This document shows positions 44,620 to 54,043 of a stretch of 64,000 nucleotides of DNA, piece by piece. How positions within the stretch are numbered: the stretch's first letter is position 1; each line of letters opens with the position of its first letter. Below the pieces are notes generated by a model. That model ran no database searches. It saw nothing but the letters and a program-made list of their open reading frames with translations, and was not told the DNA's origin. A program made the position numbers and the translations under genes. This stretch comes from PALSA-129 sp050014595. Its GTDB lineage: Bacteria > Acidobacteriota > Terriglobia > Bryobacterales > Bryobacteraceae. The stretch covers positions 185,560 through 249,559 of the forward strand of contig JBEKDA010000008.1 in assembly GCA_050014595.1 (NCBI GenBank), in the 5' to 3' direction.

Positions 44620-46578
44620 TCACTCGAATGTCAATTGCGCCATGTTGGTAGCCTGGCCGTTTACCGTGATAGTGACCACCTGCCGGCCGCGGCCCTTGAG
44701 CGCGGCGGGCAACGACACATTCACCTGGTCGAGGCCCGGATACGTGCCCTGCGCGCCGGCGTAGAGGACCTGCGCATCGAGGTTGCCGATCTTGACTCCG
44801 ACGGTTCCAATGGCTCCGCCGCGGATGCCGGTTCCATAGAGGATCAGGTATGGGGTTGCGGCCGGGTTGATCGGGGTCATCGTGCAGATGCCGGCAGCCG
44901 CGCATTGAAAGGTATTGGAGTAAGTGCTGCCGTTGGTCACTTGGGCCGCGGCGGGACCCTGACCGGTAGCGTTAGCCGTATATAAGCCCGGAGCGATTGT
45001 GCCCGCAACCGCGGCGCCCGTAAGAGTGCCGGCCGAGTTAGTAAGTGTAAGAGTAGCCACTCCCGCTGCCACGCCCTTGGGGATTACGCAGTTTACCTGG
45101 TTGGGCGAAACCAGGTAGAGCCCCACCGGGAAAGCGCCGCCGTTGGCGTCTTTGAGCGTGACGCTCACGCCGCCGAGCGACGTGGGCAACTGCTGCGACG
45201 CCGGCGGCGCCTGCAAAGTTTGAGTCGCCAGGTTGCTGCCGTAGATGCTGGCGACACTCTCAGGGGCGATGGCATACGTGCCGTAGGCCGAATTGACCGT
45301 GATGAGCGCGCCCGCGGGATGGGCGATGGCCTGGAGCGGTTGCGGATAGGGCGACCCGCCGGGAGACAACAGGACTGGCGCGCGCGGCTGCGCGGTGAAA
45401 TCGAAGGCGTCCGCCATGTCGTTGGCGGTGTTGTCGCGGCCGGTCATGGGCTGGACGCCGAAACGTTCCTCGACCACGCGCAGCCAGGATTCAAAAGAAT
45501 AAGTCTTATGATCCACGTAGCCCTGGCGCGCATACGGGCTGATCACCATCCCGGGCACGCGAATGCCCAGCCCGTATTGATCCACTTTGGGCGGATCGAC
45601 GTGGTCGTAGAATCCGCCCCAATCGTCCCAGGCGAGGAAAATGGCGGTGGAGTTCCACTCGGGGGAATTCATGACGGCGTTGACCAGGCCGGTGACGTAG
45701 CTCATGCCGGTGGAGACGTCGGCGGGAGGGTGCTCGCCGACGGTATTGTTGGGAATCACCCAGCTTACCTGCGGCAGTGTGCCGTTCTGTGCGTCGGTGT
45801 AGAACTGGGTGGCGTTGGTGAGGCGGCCGAACTGCGCGGGGTCGTTCTTCACCACCGGAAACGCGGGCAGAGGGTTCCAGAAGGTGTAGGTGGTTTCGTC
45901 CGAATCGACGTCGGCCACCCCTCCATCGGCCGCGCCCGCGGTCTTCCCGCGGTTCACGTAATAACGCCAGTCGATTTTGCCGCTGGTCAGCAGCTCCGTG
46001 ATTTCGGCAAACGCGTAAGAATCGGGCTGCGTCTGCCCGGTGCCGATGTAACCTCCGCTCTGCGCCGCCAGCATGTATAAGTGCGCCGGAAGGCTGTAAG
46101 AAGTGACGGACTCGAAAAGGCGGTCCTGGAGCACATACAGGTGCGCATAGTTCCAGTAATTGGGTATCTCACCGGAGTCGTGCCAGCCCATGACGTCGCC
46201 CGGATTACCGATCGCTCCGGCGATGAAGCCATCCATCAGGCCGCCATCGATGCAGTTCAACGCGTTGACCCAATTGTGCGCGCCGCCCTGATTGACCAGG
46301 GCAGTGTCGTGGTACGGCGACACGCAAGGCCCGCCGTTGGGATTGGGAACGCACACGCCTGGAGGCAGTCCTTCGCTTCCCGGATACGTTCCAAAGTAAT
46401 GGTCGTAGCTGCGGTTCTCCTGCATGATAAATACAAAGTGCTGGATTTTTTCGAGGCCCGGCGGAGCGGCGGGCGGAGGGGCGTTTTGGGTGGGCGCCTG
46501 GCGTGGAATCACAATGACCGCCAGCGCCACCGGCAGCAGCGCGAGGCCGGTTCGGATGCCGGTCTTCAGGTTCATCAT
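44620..46578 (-). CDS. Secreted phosphoesterase (phospholipase C-like) with TIGR03437-type C-terminal domain
   Basis: The 652-residue protein has a signal peptide (TGLALLPVALAVIVIP). The phosphoesterase/acid phosphatase family domain has IQHFVFIMQENRSYDHYFGTYP-type metal binding at the N-terminus (Glu-Asn-Arg-Ser), VSWVIPNN, FLAWDDWGGFYDHVDPP and a loop with GIRVPGMVISPYA. The family includes bacterial phospholipase C and acid phosphatases. The last 230 or so residues are a TIGR03437-type domain (ESVASIYGSNLAT, QVNCVIPKGVAAG, YAGAQGTYPGLDQVNVSLP). It probably scavenges phosphate at the cell surface. Start 46578 is Met-Met-Asn just ahead of the signal peptide. It is a fusion of catalytic domain and surface module. 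Confidence 0.9.
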   Translation of the reverse strand: MMNLKTGIRTGLALLPVALAVIVIPRQAPTQNAPPPAAPPGLEKIQHFVFIMQENRSYDHYFGTYPGSEGLPPGVCVPNPNGGPCVSPYHDTALVNQGGAHNWVNALNCIDGGLMDGFIAGAIGNPGDVMGWHDSGEIPNYWNYAHLYVLQDRLFESVTSYSLPAHLYMLAAQSGGYIGTGQTQPDSYAFAEITELLTSGKIDWRYYVNRGKTAGAADGGVADVDSDETTYTFWNPLPAFPVVKNDPAQFGRLTNATQFYTDAQNGTLPQVSWVIPNNTVGEHPPADVSTGMSYVTGLVNAVMNSPEWNSTAIFLAWDDWGGFYDHVDPPKVDQYGLGIRVPGMVISPYARQGYVDHKTYSFESWLRVVEERFGVQPMTGRDNTANDMADAFDFTAQPRAPVLLSPGGSPYPQPLQAIAHPAGALITVNSAYGTYAIAPESVASIYGSNLATQTLQAPPASQQLPTSLGGVSVTLKDANGGAFPVGLYLVSPNQVNCVIPKGVAAGVATLTLTNSAGTLTGAAVAGTIAPGLYTANATGQGPAAAQVTNGSTYSNTFQCAAAGICTMTPINPAATPYLILYGTGIRGGAIGTVGVKIGNLDAQVLYAGAQGTYPGLDQVNVSLPAALKGRGRQVVTITVNGQATNMAQLTFE

Positions 46579-46674
46579 TTGATCAAACCCGCGCCGGCGG
46601 CAGAGTTGCTCCGGCTGGACAAGTTTCCAGCCAACCTCTGAGCGGCATCGCCGGCCGCGGGAAGCCGCGGTCAG

Positions 46675-47601
46675 CTATTCGCCCACTACCGCTTTCCAGT
46701 TCTTGTCCGGATCGAAACGGATCAACTGCCGGGCGAGTGTTTCTGTGGTGGGACCCAGATCCTTCTCGTATACCACGCCAAGATGGTTGACCTGGAATGT
46801 TTTGACGCCGGAAACACTGTATTCGGCGGGATAGGCCACCAGGGCAAATCCGCCGATCATCTGGCCTTTCACCACGTAATCCAAGGCTCCGCCCTGGGCA
46901 TTCGGCCCCTGTGCTTTCAGGATGCGGAAATAGTAGCCGTGATACGGTTCCGGTTTCTTGCCTTCGGCAGACATGGCCGCGGCTGCGTCGGCGAAGGCCT
47001 TGGGAACCAGGCCCGATTCGCCGGCCCAATACAGACCATCCATTTTGCCGGGAGTGCTGACGATCTTTTGGGCGTATTGCAGCATGCCGGCGGCATTCCG
47101 GTCGCGGGCGGCATACTCCATCTGCGCCTCCACATAACCACGGCAGACGTCAATGGCCGCCAATTCATTGCGGCCGATACGCCGCGCCAGAATCTCAACG
47201 CGGCCCCGATCGGCGTCGAAATGCCAGCGTCCGTTCTGGAGGAGCAAGGGCACCGGGAACGGCCAATCGTTCTCGCCCACGATCAGCACCGCCCGGTTTG
47301 GATTGCCGGGTTCGATCTCCACCTGCATGCGGGCGTGAGCGCGTTCGGCAAACTGCGCACGCCCGTTCTTGTCTTCGGCCGGATCGCCGGATTCGACGAT
47401 GTCCTTGCTGCCGGCGCCGAGCACCTTCATCATGGCGGCGGTGTCGTTGTGTTCGGCGGCGGCCAGAAGCGCGGCGCCGGCCTCCTGCGGCGTCGCAAAG
47501 GTCATCTCTGGGGCTTGCGGGACGGCGTGTACCGCTTGCGGCAGGGCCGCCGCCAGGATCAATCCGAGGGCGCCAATCCAGTATGGAGAATTCGTTCGCA
47601 T
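46675..47601 (-). CDS. DUF2950 exported protein
   Basis: The 308-residue protein has a signal peptide (GALGLILAAALPQAVHA), then the DUF2950 pattern: MTFATPQEAGAALLAAAEHND, LIVGENDWPFPVPLL, GRWHFDADRGRVEILARRIGRNE, AIDVCRGYVEAQMEYAARDR, and GLYW at the end of the first half, then AYPAEYSVSGVKTFQVNHLG. It lies 9 bp after the DUF3300 gene. The DUF3300/DUF2950 pair is a common conserved two-gene unit in soil bacteria with unknown function, so the two products probably act together in the periplasm. No catalytic residues stand out. Confidence 0.9.
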   Translation of the reverse strand: MRTNSPYWIGALGLILAAALPQAVHAVPQAPEMTFATPQEAGAALLAAAEHNDTAAMMKVLGAGSKDIVESGDPAEDKNGRAQFAERAHARMQVEIEPGNPNRAVLIVGENDWPFPVPLLLQNGRWHFDADRGRVEILARRIGRNELAAIDVCRGYVEAQMEYAARDRNAAGMLQYAQKIVSTPGKMDGLYWAGESGLVPKAFADAAAAMSAEGKKPEPYHGYYFRILKAQGPNAQGGALDYVVKGQMIGGFALVAYPAEYSVSGVKTFQVNHLGVVYEKDLGPTTETLARQLIRFDPDKNWKAVVGE

Positions 47602-47610
47602 CGGTGGCTC

Positions 47611-48753
47611 CTATTCCCGCCTTCCGCCGCCGCCGCGGGGCGGGGAGGATCGCGCCGGGGCGCTTCTAGCCGCCCCCATGCTGGAGTATCCATGTTGGGC
47701 CTGGGTCTGCGCGGCCCTGCCGTTATTCATTCCTCCAAACACCGAGCGGCTCTGCGCGGGCGAACTGTTTTTCGGCATCTGGCGGTTTCCGACGCGCTCG
47801 TTGGACTGCTGGGCGCCGGTGCGGGCCGCTGGGGGCACGGAGCGCGGCGCCACATTCTGCCGCACGTTGCCGCGGAAGCGGTCGTTGAGCCCGGCGGTGG
47901 CATAGGGCACGCCCTGGCGGTGAGCCGGGTCATGCGTCCAGGTCGAGGTGCCGTGCATGTTGCCGAGATGCGCGGTGTTGAAGTTGTACTGGTGAATGAA
48001 GGCGTTGTTGACAATCACGGTGTGGGCGCCCCAGCCGGGCTCCCAACCCCATCCGCCCCAGCCATGCCAGCCATAGCCGAAAAACAGTCCCATATTGATG
48101 CCGCCACCGAACCCGAAGCCGATTCCGCCCACGATGATGCTGCGCGGGGGCCAGTACCAGCGCGGGTAGGGGTACCACAGCGGCGGTCCCCAAATCCACG
48201 CGGGGTCATACATCGGAACGTAAATCACCTCGGGATCGGCGGGCAAGATTTCGATGTAGGGCTGGCCGCCTTCGTTTTTCGCGACCACGTTTTCCTGGGC
48301 CGTGGAGGCGAGTTTGCCGGCCTGTTGCGCCTGCTGGCGCATGCGCTGCACGGCATCCATCACGTCCTGCTGCTGGGCCAGGAATGCGTTTCCCAGGTTG
48401 GTGGTCCAGGTAACGTCGTCACTCAAGCGCTTCAGCACGTCGCCGAAAACCACCAGCGCCTGGACGCTGGGGTCCCAATTCTGCTGCTGCGCGCCCGCGG
48501 TGAGGGCAGGGCCGGTGAGTCCTGGATTTCTCTGGAGCCACTGGGAGGCCTGAACCACCTCCAGCGGATACGTGGATGCCACCAACACCTGGCTGAGCAA
48601 CGGATCCGGATAGAGCGCAATCGGAGCCACCAGATCGTTGAGCTGATCCGGAGTGAGAGCCTGTCCCGGCGGCGGAGGCGCCGGGGCCTGATCCTGGGCC
48701 AAAAGCCCAACGGAGGCCACTAGCAGAACACAAAGAAGAGCTGGGATCTTCAT
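47611..48753 (-). CDS. DUF3300 exported protein
   Basis: The 380-residue protein has a signal peptide (MKIPALLCVLLVASVGLLAQ), then the DUF3300 core: LNDLVAPIALYPDPLLSQVL, STYPLEVVQASQWL, then MDAVQRMRQQAQQAGKL and IEILPADPEVIYVPMYDPA. A Trp/Pro/Gly-rich stretch (WGPPLWYPYPRWYWPPR, GYGWHGWGGWG) and a low-complexity Ala/Ser/Arg C-terminus follow. It is the first gene of a two-gene unit with DUF2950 (9-bp gap). Function unknown. The aromatic stretch suggests surface or cell-wall contact. Confidence 0.9.
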   Translation of the reverse strand: MKIPALLCVLLVASVGLLAQDQAPAPPPPGQALTPDQLNDLVAPIALYPDPLLSQVLVASTYPLEVVQASQWLQRNPGLTGPALTAGAQQQNWDPSVQALVVFGDVLKRLSDDVTWTTNLGNAFLAQQQDVMDAVQRMRQQAQQAGKLASTAQENVVAKNEGGQPYIEILPADPEVIYVPMYDPAWIWGPPLWYPYPRWYWPPRSIIVGGIGFGFGGGINMGLFFGYGWHGWGGWGWEPGWGAHTVIVNNAFIHQYNFNTAHLGNMHGTSTWTHDPAHRQGVPYATAGLNDRFRGNVRQNVAPRSVPPAARTGAQQSNERVGNRQMPKNSSPAQSRSVFGGMNNGRAAQTQAQHGYSSMGAARSAPARSSPPRGGGGRRE

Positions 48754-48816
48754 GTCAACATCCTCTATATCACCTGAAGTATATTATACCCCTGGGCGCA
48801 GCTTTGCCCAGTTGCC

Positions 48817-48881
48817 CGACCGCGAGGAAACATGCGCGGGACGGGCACCGCTCCCTCACGGTCGAGCGACAAGTCGCGGCT
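48817..48881. repeat. 65-bp dispersed repeat, intergenic copy
   Basis: It differs by one base from 31181-31245. It lies in the 221-bp gap between the DUF3300 gene and the subtilase gene, where nothing else is visible. Confidence 0.85.
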
Positions 48882-48974
48882 CGTATCGTTGGCCACCAGC
48901 GTGAGCGATGGATTGCGCAAACGCAGCAAACCAGCCGGTCAGAGAACTGACCCCCCATGGCTTGGCAGTAGAGG

Positions 48975-51900
48975 TCACTTCACATACAAGCTCACCGTCT
49001 GGCAGGAAACCCCGCCGATGCTGCACGTGATCGGCTGCGCTCCCGTCCCGATGCCGGAAGGGACAACCGCGTTCACCTGGTACAGGTCCGCGTAGCCAGG
49101 GGCCAACCCGCTAAAGGTTACCGTGGCGGGCTGTCCTCCGATCGAGATGGAAGGGTTCGACACGGTCGTCGACGAGGCGTCCGTCGCCGGCCAGCCGTCC
49201 GCAGGCTGGTGATTTACCGGCCCCAATCCATTGAGGAACAACTGGACCGTGCTCCCGCGCGCGACCGGGTTAGTGGAGGTAACCTGGTTGTTGCTCAAAT
49301 CAAGAGCGTCCGCCGCCAACTGCCCGTTCGCTTGGTACGAGAAGAATCCGGGTGAATAAGTGGCAAGACTCAGGGTGTACTCAGGGCTGTAAGTGTATTT
49401 TATAATCACTTTCACCGTGGCCGACGGATAGTTAGCCAGCTCCCAGGGCGCCTGCAGGTTGATTTGAGTCGGACTTACGTAATGGAAATGAGCCGGCAGG
49501 CTCACTCCGGCCGAAGGAATGTCGAAGCTGAAGGCCACGCCGTCAATCCCCAGCGGAAGAGGAAACTGCAGCGCCGAAGCGATGGTGTCGGAAAGGTGGG
49601 TTCCGAAAATCGAAATGATCGAACCCGGGGCGACGGCCCGGCCGGGTGTAAAACTGGCCCCGTCCAAGATACCCCCCGCATCGATCGCCGGTGCTATGCG
49701 CGCATTCCCAGTAAAGTCGACGGTGAGCCCCGCGACACGGGCGCTGAACTCCTGCGTGCCGGGAGCCGACCCGAGAACCACCGTGGCGAATGCCACGCCG
49801 TTGGAGTCGGTCGCAGTGTCGGTGTACTGCGAGCCGTTGAGCACCTGGCCCCCTCCCAGCACCGCGGACCATTGCACCAGGGCGTTCGAAACCGATGCAC
49901 CGTAGGCATCGATCACGCGAATGCCGAGTCCCCCGCCCAGATCGGCTGGAATCTCCTGGCTTACAGGACCGTCGAAGCCATTGCCGAGAATCGGGATGAC
50001 GTCGTAGACCGTGTTACTGGACACCAGAAACAGGTAAGGGATATGCAGCGGAATGGAGGCGCCACTCACGTTAATCACGCCTTCATAGCGGCCCGGGGAT
50101 GGCACGGACCCGGACAGGCTCACCACAATCGACGAGCTCTGGCCCGCCGCTATCGTCAGCGTGGAATTGCTCGAATTGTCCACAAGCACGCGGGTGGCCG
50201 CGGCGCTCGTGATCGCGGAAACGCTGAAGCCGAGCGTCAACGGCGATGCGGAGCTGTTGGTAGCCGTCAGCGTTTGTGACGCCGGCAGCAAACCGGACAG
50301 CAGGCCGAAGGATACCGTCGAAGGGACGAACTGAACCGGCGAGAGCACCGCGTTCTGGGCTTGGAGAAGGCCCGAACCGACGTCCGCAATTCCAGCCGCA
50401 CCCGTGCCGGCCTGATTGAGCAAGCCCGTCAGCGTGGCTGAATTCACCAGCACCGACTTCACCTGCAGAGGTGTCAGGCTTGGCTGCGCCTGCTTGACCA
50501 GGGCTGCCGCGCCCGCCAGCATGGGACTCGCAAAGCTGGTTCCGTTCGCCACCGCGTATCGGGTCGGCGAGAAGAGGTCGCCATAGGGATCGACGTTCTC
50601 AGCCGCCAGCAGAAAGTTCGTCGCTACCGCCGAAACATCGGGCTTCACGCCGTAGGCGCCGATGGCTGGGCCGCGCGAGGCGAAGTACGCGACGGATTCC
50701 GGAATGAATCCCAGCGTGCTGGCCGGCACCGGGACTTGATTGGGATTGAGCGTGACATTGGTTCCGGCGTTTGCATCCACAAAACTCTTGAGGTTCTGGC
50801 CGTCCGATTGGCTGATCATGAAAGCCGGAATGGTTGTGCCCGCCAGGCCGCCCGGGCTGGTCATGGTGCTCACATTGTTGATAAAGATGACACCCACCGC
50901 GCCCGCCGATTGCGCGTTCTCCACCTTCACAATGAAATTGCAGGTTCCGCGCAAGATCAGGGCGATGCCGCCGGTCAAGGACGCGGCCGCGGGCGCAGTG
51001 CACAACAGAGGATCCGCGCCGACCCCGGTGACATCCACCAGCGGCGCGGTCAGAGGCGCTGCCGGCGAAGGGCCGTCCGGGCTCGGGAAAGCGTAGAGAG
51101 TGGCCAGGTTCGAGGGAACACCGCTTCCGGAAACGGCGATCGTGTCGGCATAGGTCACGTCATTTTGAATGCCGCCGGCCGCGATGACGGACGGCGTATA
51201 CGCCGGCGACGCTACCGTGCCGTAAGTGGCAGCGCCGTTAGTCAGGCTTTGGTAACCGGTCGCTCCGGCGTTGCCTGCCGCCGCGACGATGATAACTTGC
51301 CCATTCTTCATGGCGTTCTCAAACGCCGCCGCTGCCGGATCGCAAGCCTCACCGGCGGGAAGTCCGCAGACCGGGCCGCTGTCGAGCGGCCCTCCGAAAG
51401 CCGGACCGCCGGAGGATAGATTCACCACGTCCATGCCGTCCGTTACCGCGTCGTCCAGCGCCTCGATGATTCCCGCGTCGGACGCTCCGCCGTTTACTTC
51501 CGGCGAGCCGTAGATCTTGTAGTTGCCGAGAAATGCCTTCGGCGCCACGCCGGAGATCGCCGTCGTGCCAACCGTTGATCCGACACCAGCCGCAACCGAC
51601 GCCACCGCCGTTCCGTGCCCGGTGAAATCGCGAGCCGAGAGATCGTCCGGCCGCGAATCGGCTGCGGGATTACTGGGAGTGCTGCCCGCAGTCAGAGTGC
51701 TGACGTAACTTCGGGCTACGATCACCTTGCTGTTCGTGAAGGCGCAGTTGGACGGAACGTCGCACTTGGGGAAGCCGGCGGGAGGCGTGAGCAAGCCGTC
51801 CTGAAAGGAAGGGTGAGTATAGTCGATCCCGGTATCGATAATCGCGATCTTCAGCCCCGCGCCGGCGTTGCCCGGGCCGCCGATCGCGGAGCTGTTCCAG

Positions 51901-52301
51901 GCCTGCTGGACATTACTCAAAGTAAGCTGGTCGTTTGGGTGATAACGCCGCAGCGGAACCACGGCCTTGACACCGAGCAGACTCCGCAGCATGGCCGCCT
52001 GTTCGGGAGTCGCCCGCACGAATACTCCGTTTAGCAGGTGCTGCACGGCGCCGGTCACCGGAACGTGCATGGCTTCGATTTGGGCGCGGATGGCCTCTTG
52101 CACTTCGCGGAGGTGCTGCCGGTAGGGTTCGGAGGCGGTCCGCGTCTGCTCGATACGCCCCGGAAAGCGATCAACGACCGGGGGCTCCGCCAGGAGAACC
52201 ATCCACTCGTTGGTGGGCGGAGGCGCCGCCGACAGGCGGCTGAAAAGCGCAAATGCAAGGGAAATGGAATAGAATGCACTTCTCTTGTCGCGTCGATGCA
52301 T
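48975..52301 (-). CDS. Secreted subtilisin-like serine protease (S8) with TIGR03437-type C-terminal domain
   Basis: The 1108-residue protein has a signal peptide (ISLAFALFSRLSA) and a propeptide (inhibitor I9-like, about 30-125). The S8 catalytic triad follows: Asp156 (IAIIDTGID), His229 (FTGHGTAVASVAAG) and Ser near 589 (NGTSFASPMLAG). A PA-domain insert (about 425-515, with GGIALILRGTCNFIVKVENA) lies between His and Ser, as in cell-surface subtilases. After the protease come beta-sandwich domains and a TIGR03437-type end (PGSIISIFGTHLSD, INLQAPWELANYP, GYADLYQVNAVVPSG). All triad residues are present, so it should be active once exported. It ends the run of exported proteins and borders the tRNA-Cys-flanked segment. 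Confidence 0.92.
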   Translation of the reverse strand: MHRRDKRSAFYSISLAFALFSRLSAAPPPTNEWMVLLAEPPVVDRFPGRIEQTRTASEPYRQHLREVQEAIRAQIEAMHVPVTGAVQHLLNGVFVRATPEQAAMLRSLLGVKAVVPLRRYHPNDQLTLSNVQQAWNSSAIGGPGNAGAGLKIAIIDTGIDYTHPSFQDGLLTPPAGFPKCDVPSNCAFTNSKVIVARSYVSTLTAGSTPSNPAADSRPDDLSARDFTGHGTAVASVAAGVGSTVGTTAISGVAPKAFLGNYKIYGSPEVNGGASDAGIIEALDDAVTDGMDVVNLSSGGPAFGGPLDSGPVCGLPAGEACDPAAAAFENAMKNGQVIIVAAAGNAGATGYQSLTNGAATYGTVASPAYTPSVIAAGGIQNDVTYADTIAVSGSGVPSNLATLYAFPSPDGPSPAAPLTAPLVDVTGVGADPLLCTAPAAASLTGGIALILRGTCNFIVKVENAQSAGAVGVIFINNVSTMTSPGGLAGTTIPAFMISQSDGQNLKSFVDANAGTNVTLNPNQVPVPASTLGFIPESVAYFASRGPAIGAYGVKPDVSAVATNFLLAAENVDPYGDLFSPTRYAVANGTSFASPMLAGAAALVKQAQPSLTPLQVKSVLVNSATLTGLLNQAGTGAAGIADVGSGLLQAQNAVLSPVQFVPSTVSFGLLSGLLPASQTLTATNSSASPLTLGFSVSAITSAAATRVLVDNSSNSTLTIAAGQSSSIVVSLSGSVPSPGRYEGVINVSGASIPLHIPYLFLVSSNTVYDVIPILGNGFDGPVSQEIPADLGGGLGIRVIDAYGASVSNALVQWSAVLGGGQVLNGSQYTDTATDSNGVAFATVVLGSAPGTQEFSARVAGLTVDFTGNARIAPAIDAGGILDGASFTPGRAVAPGSIISIFGTHLSDTIASALQFPLPLGIDGVAFSFDIPSAGVSLPAHFHYVSPTQINLQAPWELANYPSATVKVIIKYTYSPEYTLSLATYSPGFFSYQANGQLAADALDLSNNQVTSTNPVARGSTVQLFLNGLGPVNHQPADGWPATDASSTTVSNPSISIGGQPATVTFSGLAPGYADLYQVNAVVPSGIGTGAQPITCSIGGVSCQTVSLYVK

Positions 52302-52413
52302 GGATAGAGTGACGTTTCGCCCGGGAATTCGGTGACAGGAAGTTTGGGCACGGAGGATTGTTCCGTCTCCGCCGCCAGGGGCCGCGGGTCGAGAAGCTTT
52401 ACCGCTATTTTCT

Positions 52414-52451
52414 TGGAGGCGCGGGTCGGAATTGAACCGACGAATAAAGGT
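52414..52451 (+). repeat. 38-bp copy of the tRNA-Cys 3' end (attachment-site-like)
   Basis: It is identical over 38 bp to 59082-59119, the 3' end of the intact tRNA-Cys including CCA, in the same orientation. The rest of the tRNA is absent. A duplicated tRNA 3' end is what site-specific integration of an island leaves behind. No integrase gene is present between the two copies. Confidence 0.9.
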
Positions 52452-52710
52452 CCCCGAGTTGGGTATCTCGGGGCCTGCACTCAGAGAGTGGCGCTGGGAG
52501 GGGACTCACCGCCATGGATGCTGTCTGTGTTGTTTCGATATTGCTAATTTGAGGTCTGTTTGTCTACAGATTTTGGCAGTTTCTGCTGGCCTTCCGCGCG
52601 CGTTGACCCGAGGTTCCAACCGATCGCGCGAGCAAAGGCGGTTGGTGTACCCTTGTAAGAATCCGGGATGGGATGCCAAAGCAGGAATCCCGGCTTATTT
52701 GAAGAGGAGG

Positions 52711-52926
52711 ATGTTCGCCGCCACGCTCGAGTTCGTGCCCAATGAAGACCGCGTCTCCCCGCCCATGCCCGCGGCCTTCAGCATGACCATGTTGACCTCC
52801 ACTGCGGCGGGCGACGCCTATACCCTGAGCGAACTGACGGGTATGTAACACGAGGCAGGCTTCGGAGGCGTCATCGCACACCCCATTCCGATGAGCCCCC
52901 ACACCGTGGTCATGGGACGCGCCTGA
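52711..52926 (+). pseudogene. C-terminal remnant of a SAM-dependent methyltransferase
   Basis: The frame reads MFAATLEFVPNEDRVSPPM, FSMTMLTSTAAGDAYTLSEL, then a TAA stop at 52846-52848. It continues in the same frame HEAGFGGVIAHPIPMSPHTVV and ends at TGA 52924-52926. This is the last 70 or so residues of class I methyltransferases of the O-methyltransferase type (LEFVPNEDR, FSLTML, LTSTAAGDAYT). It has no N-terminal SAM-binding half and an internal stop, so it is dead. Confidence 0.75.
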
Positions 52927-53067
52927 GCAATCCGCAAACTGTGCCACAAGGCAGAAACGAGCTTTCATACAACTTCATTGGACGGCACTTCGCCCCGAGG
53001 GCCCGGCCAGGCTCAATGGAATATAATCAAGGCGTTGTTTGGCCCGAACGGCCGTTGGGGAAAGACC

Positions 53068-53892
53068 ATGCAAAGCATTACCGCCGGGGCGATCGGACTC
53101 GGAACGCACCCGGTCGCGCTGATCTGGGCGGACGAGGCGCCACAGGGAACGATCCGGTTCAAACCGGGCGGATGGGGGTGCGTCATGAGCGCATTTGCCA
53201 CGGTCGCAGCCCGCGGACGCGCGGCGGCGTTTGACCGCGGGACTTTCGGCTGTTGGGGCGGCGGTGTTGGCTTGGGATTCGGCAACCGGTATGAGGACTT
53301 CCCGGGCGGTGTGGAAGGTTTCTGCGCGTTTCTTTCAAGCGGGAATGAACAGCCGGCGCAAGGATGTGCCATCGCCGAACACATGAAAGCCGCCGGATGG
53401 GGTCGCATGGCCGACGACTTTTTGCATGGTGAGCGGTATCTCAAGGATCCCGAAACGGTCCGGGGATTTCTGGAAGCTCTGCCGATGTGCGATGTCCCGG
53501 CGCGCTTTGTGGTGTTGAAACCGCTGGATCAGACTGTTCCGGAGCAGGAAGACGTCAAGAGCGTTACCTTCTTCGTGGATCCAGATCGCCTGTCGGCGCT
53601 GGTCATCCTGGCCAACTACGCTTACAAGGACGGGGAGAACGTTATCATGCCTTGGGCGGCGGGATGCCAGGTGCCGGGCATCTATGCCTATCGCGAACTT
53701 GAGCGCGAGCGGCCGCGCGCCCTAGTCGGGCTGACCGACATTTCGGCGCGGCGGAACGTCCGCGCGTCTCTTGGCGAAAACGTGATGTCTTTCACCGCGC
53801 CGTGGCCGCTGTTTCAGGAGATGGAACGTAACGTCGCAGGCGGGTTTCTGGAACGGGAAACCTGGCGCTCGTTGCGGAAGCACTCCTCTTGA
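53068..53892 (+). CDS. DUF169 family protein
   Basis: The 274-residue product fits DUF169 (pattern HPVALIWADEAPQGTIRFKPG, then WGCVMSAFATVAARGRAAAF, FGCWGGGVGLGFG, EGFCAFLSSG, and NVIMPWAAGCQVPGIYAYRE). Several conserved Cys residues (near positions 37, 61, 87 and 202) might bind a metal or cluster. DUF169 proteins are often found near redox or methyltransferase genes, which suits the remnant upstream. ATG 53068 (MQSITAGAIGLGTHPVAL) follows GGGGAAAG; an upstream in-frame start at 52978 is less likely. Function unknown. Confidence 0.8.
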   Translation: MQSITAGAIGLGTHPVALIWADEAPQGTIRFKPGGWGCVMSAFATVAARGRAAAFDRGTFGCWGGGVGLGFGNRYEDFPGGVEGFCAFLSSGNEQPAQGCAIAEHMKAAGWGRMADDFLHGERYLKDPETVRGFLEALPMCDVPARFVVLKPLDQTVPEQEDVKSVTFFVDPDRLSALVILANYAYKDGENVIMPWAAGCQVPGIYAYRELERERPRALVGLTDISARRNVRASLGENVMSFTAPWPLFQEMERNVAGGFLERETWRSLRKHSS

Positions 53893-54043
53893 TGTCGTTG
53901 AACGCGAGCGGATGTAAAAACCTGGAATTTGACAGCTACCTAGTCGATGCTTACCGTGCCGGTGTGCTTGGACATCACCGTTGACGCTACTTCCCACCTT
54001 CCCACGGGTCGCCGACTTCCGGCGGAACAGTGGCGCATCATGT

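Noticed and set aside
45220..46641. Plus-strand open frames opposite the phosphoesterase
   Set aside because: Shadow frames; the minus-strand phosphoesterase has all family motifs.
52414..52500. A second, complete tRNA gene
   Set aside because: Only the last 38 nt match a tRNA. The adjoining CCCCGAG/CTCGGGG stem has an 8-nt loop, and no acceptor 5' strand or D arm follows.
52432..52520. Peptide EARVGIEPTNKG as a protein start
   Set aside because: It is the translated antisense of the tRNA-Cys 3' end, which occurs at both copies; a known type of false gene call.
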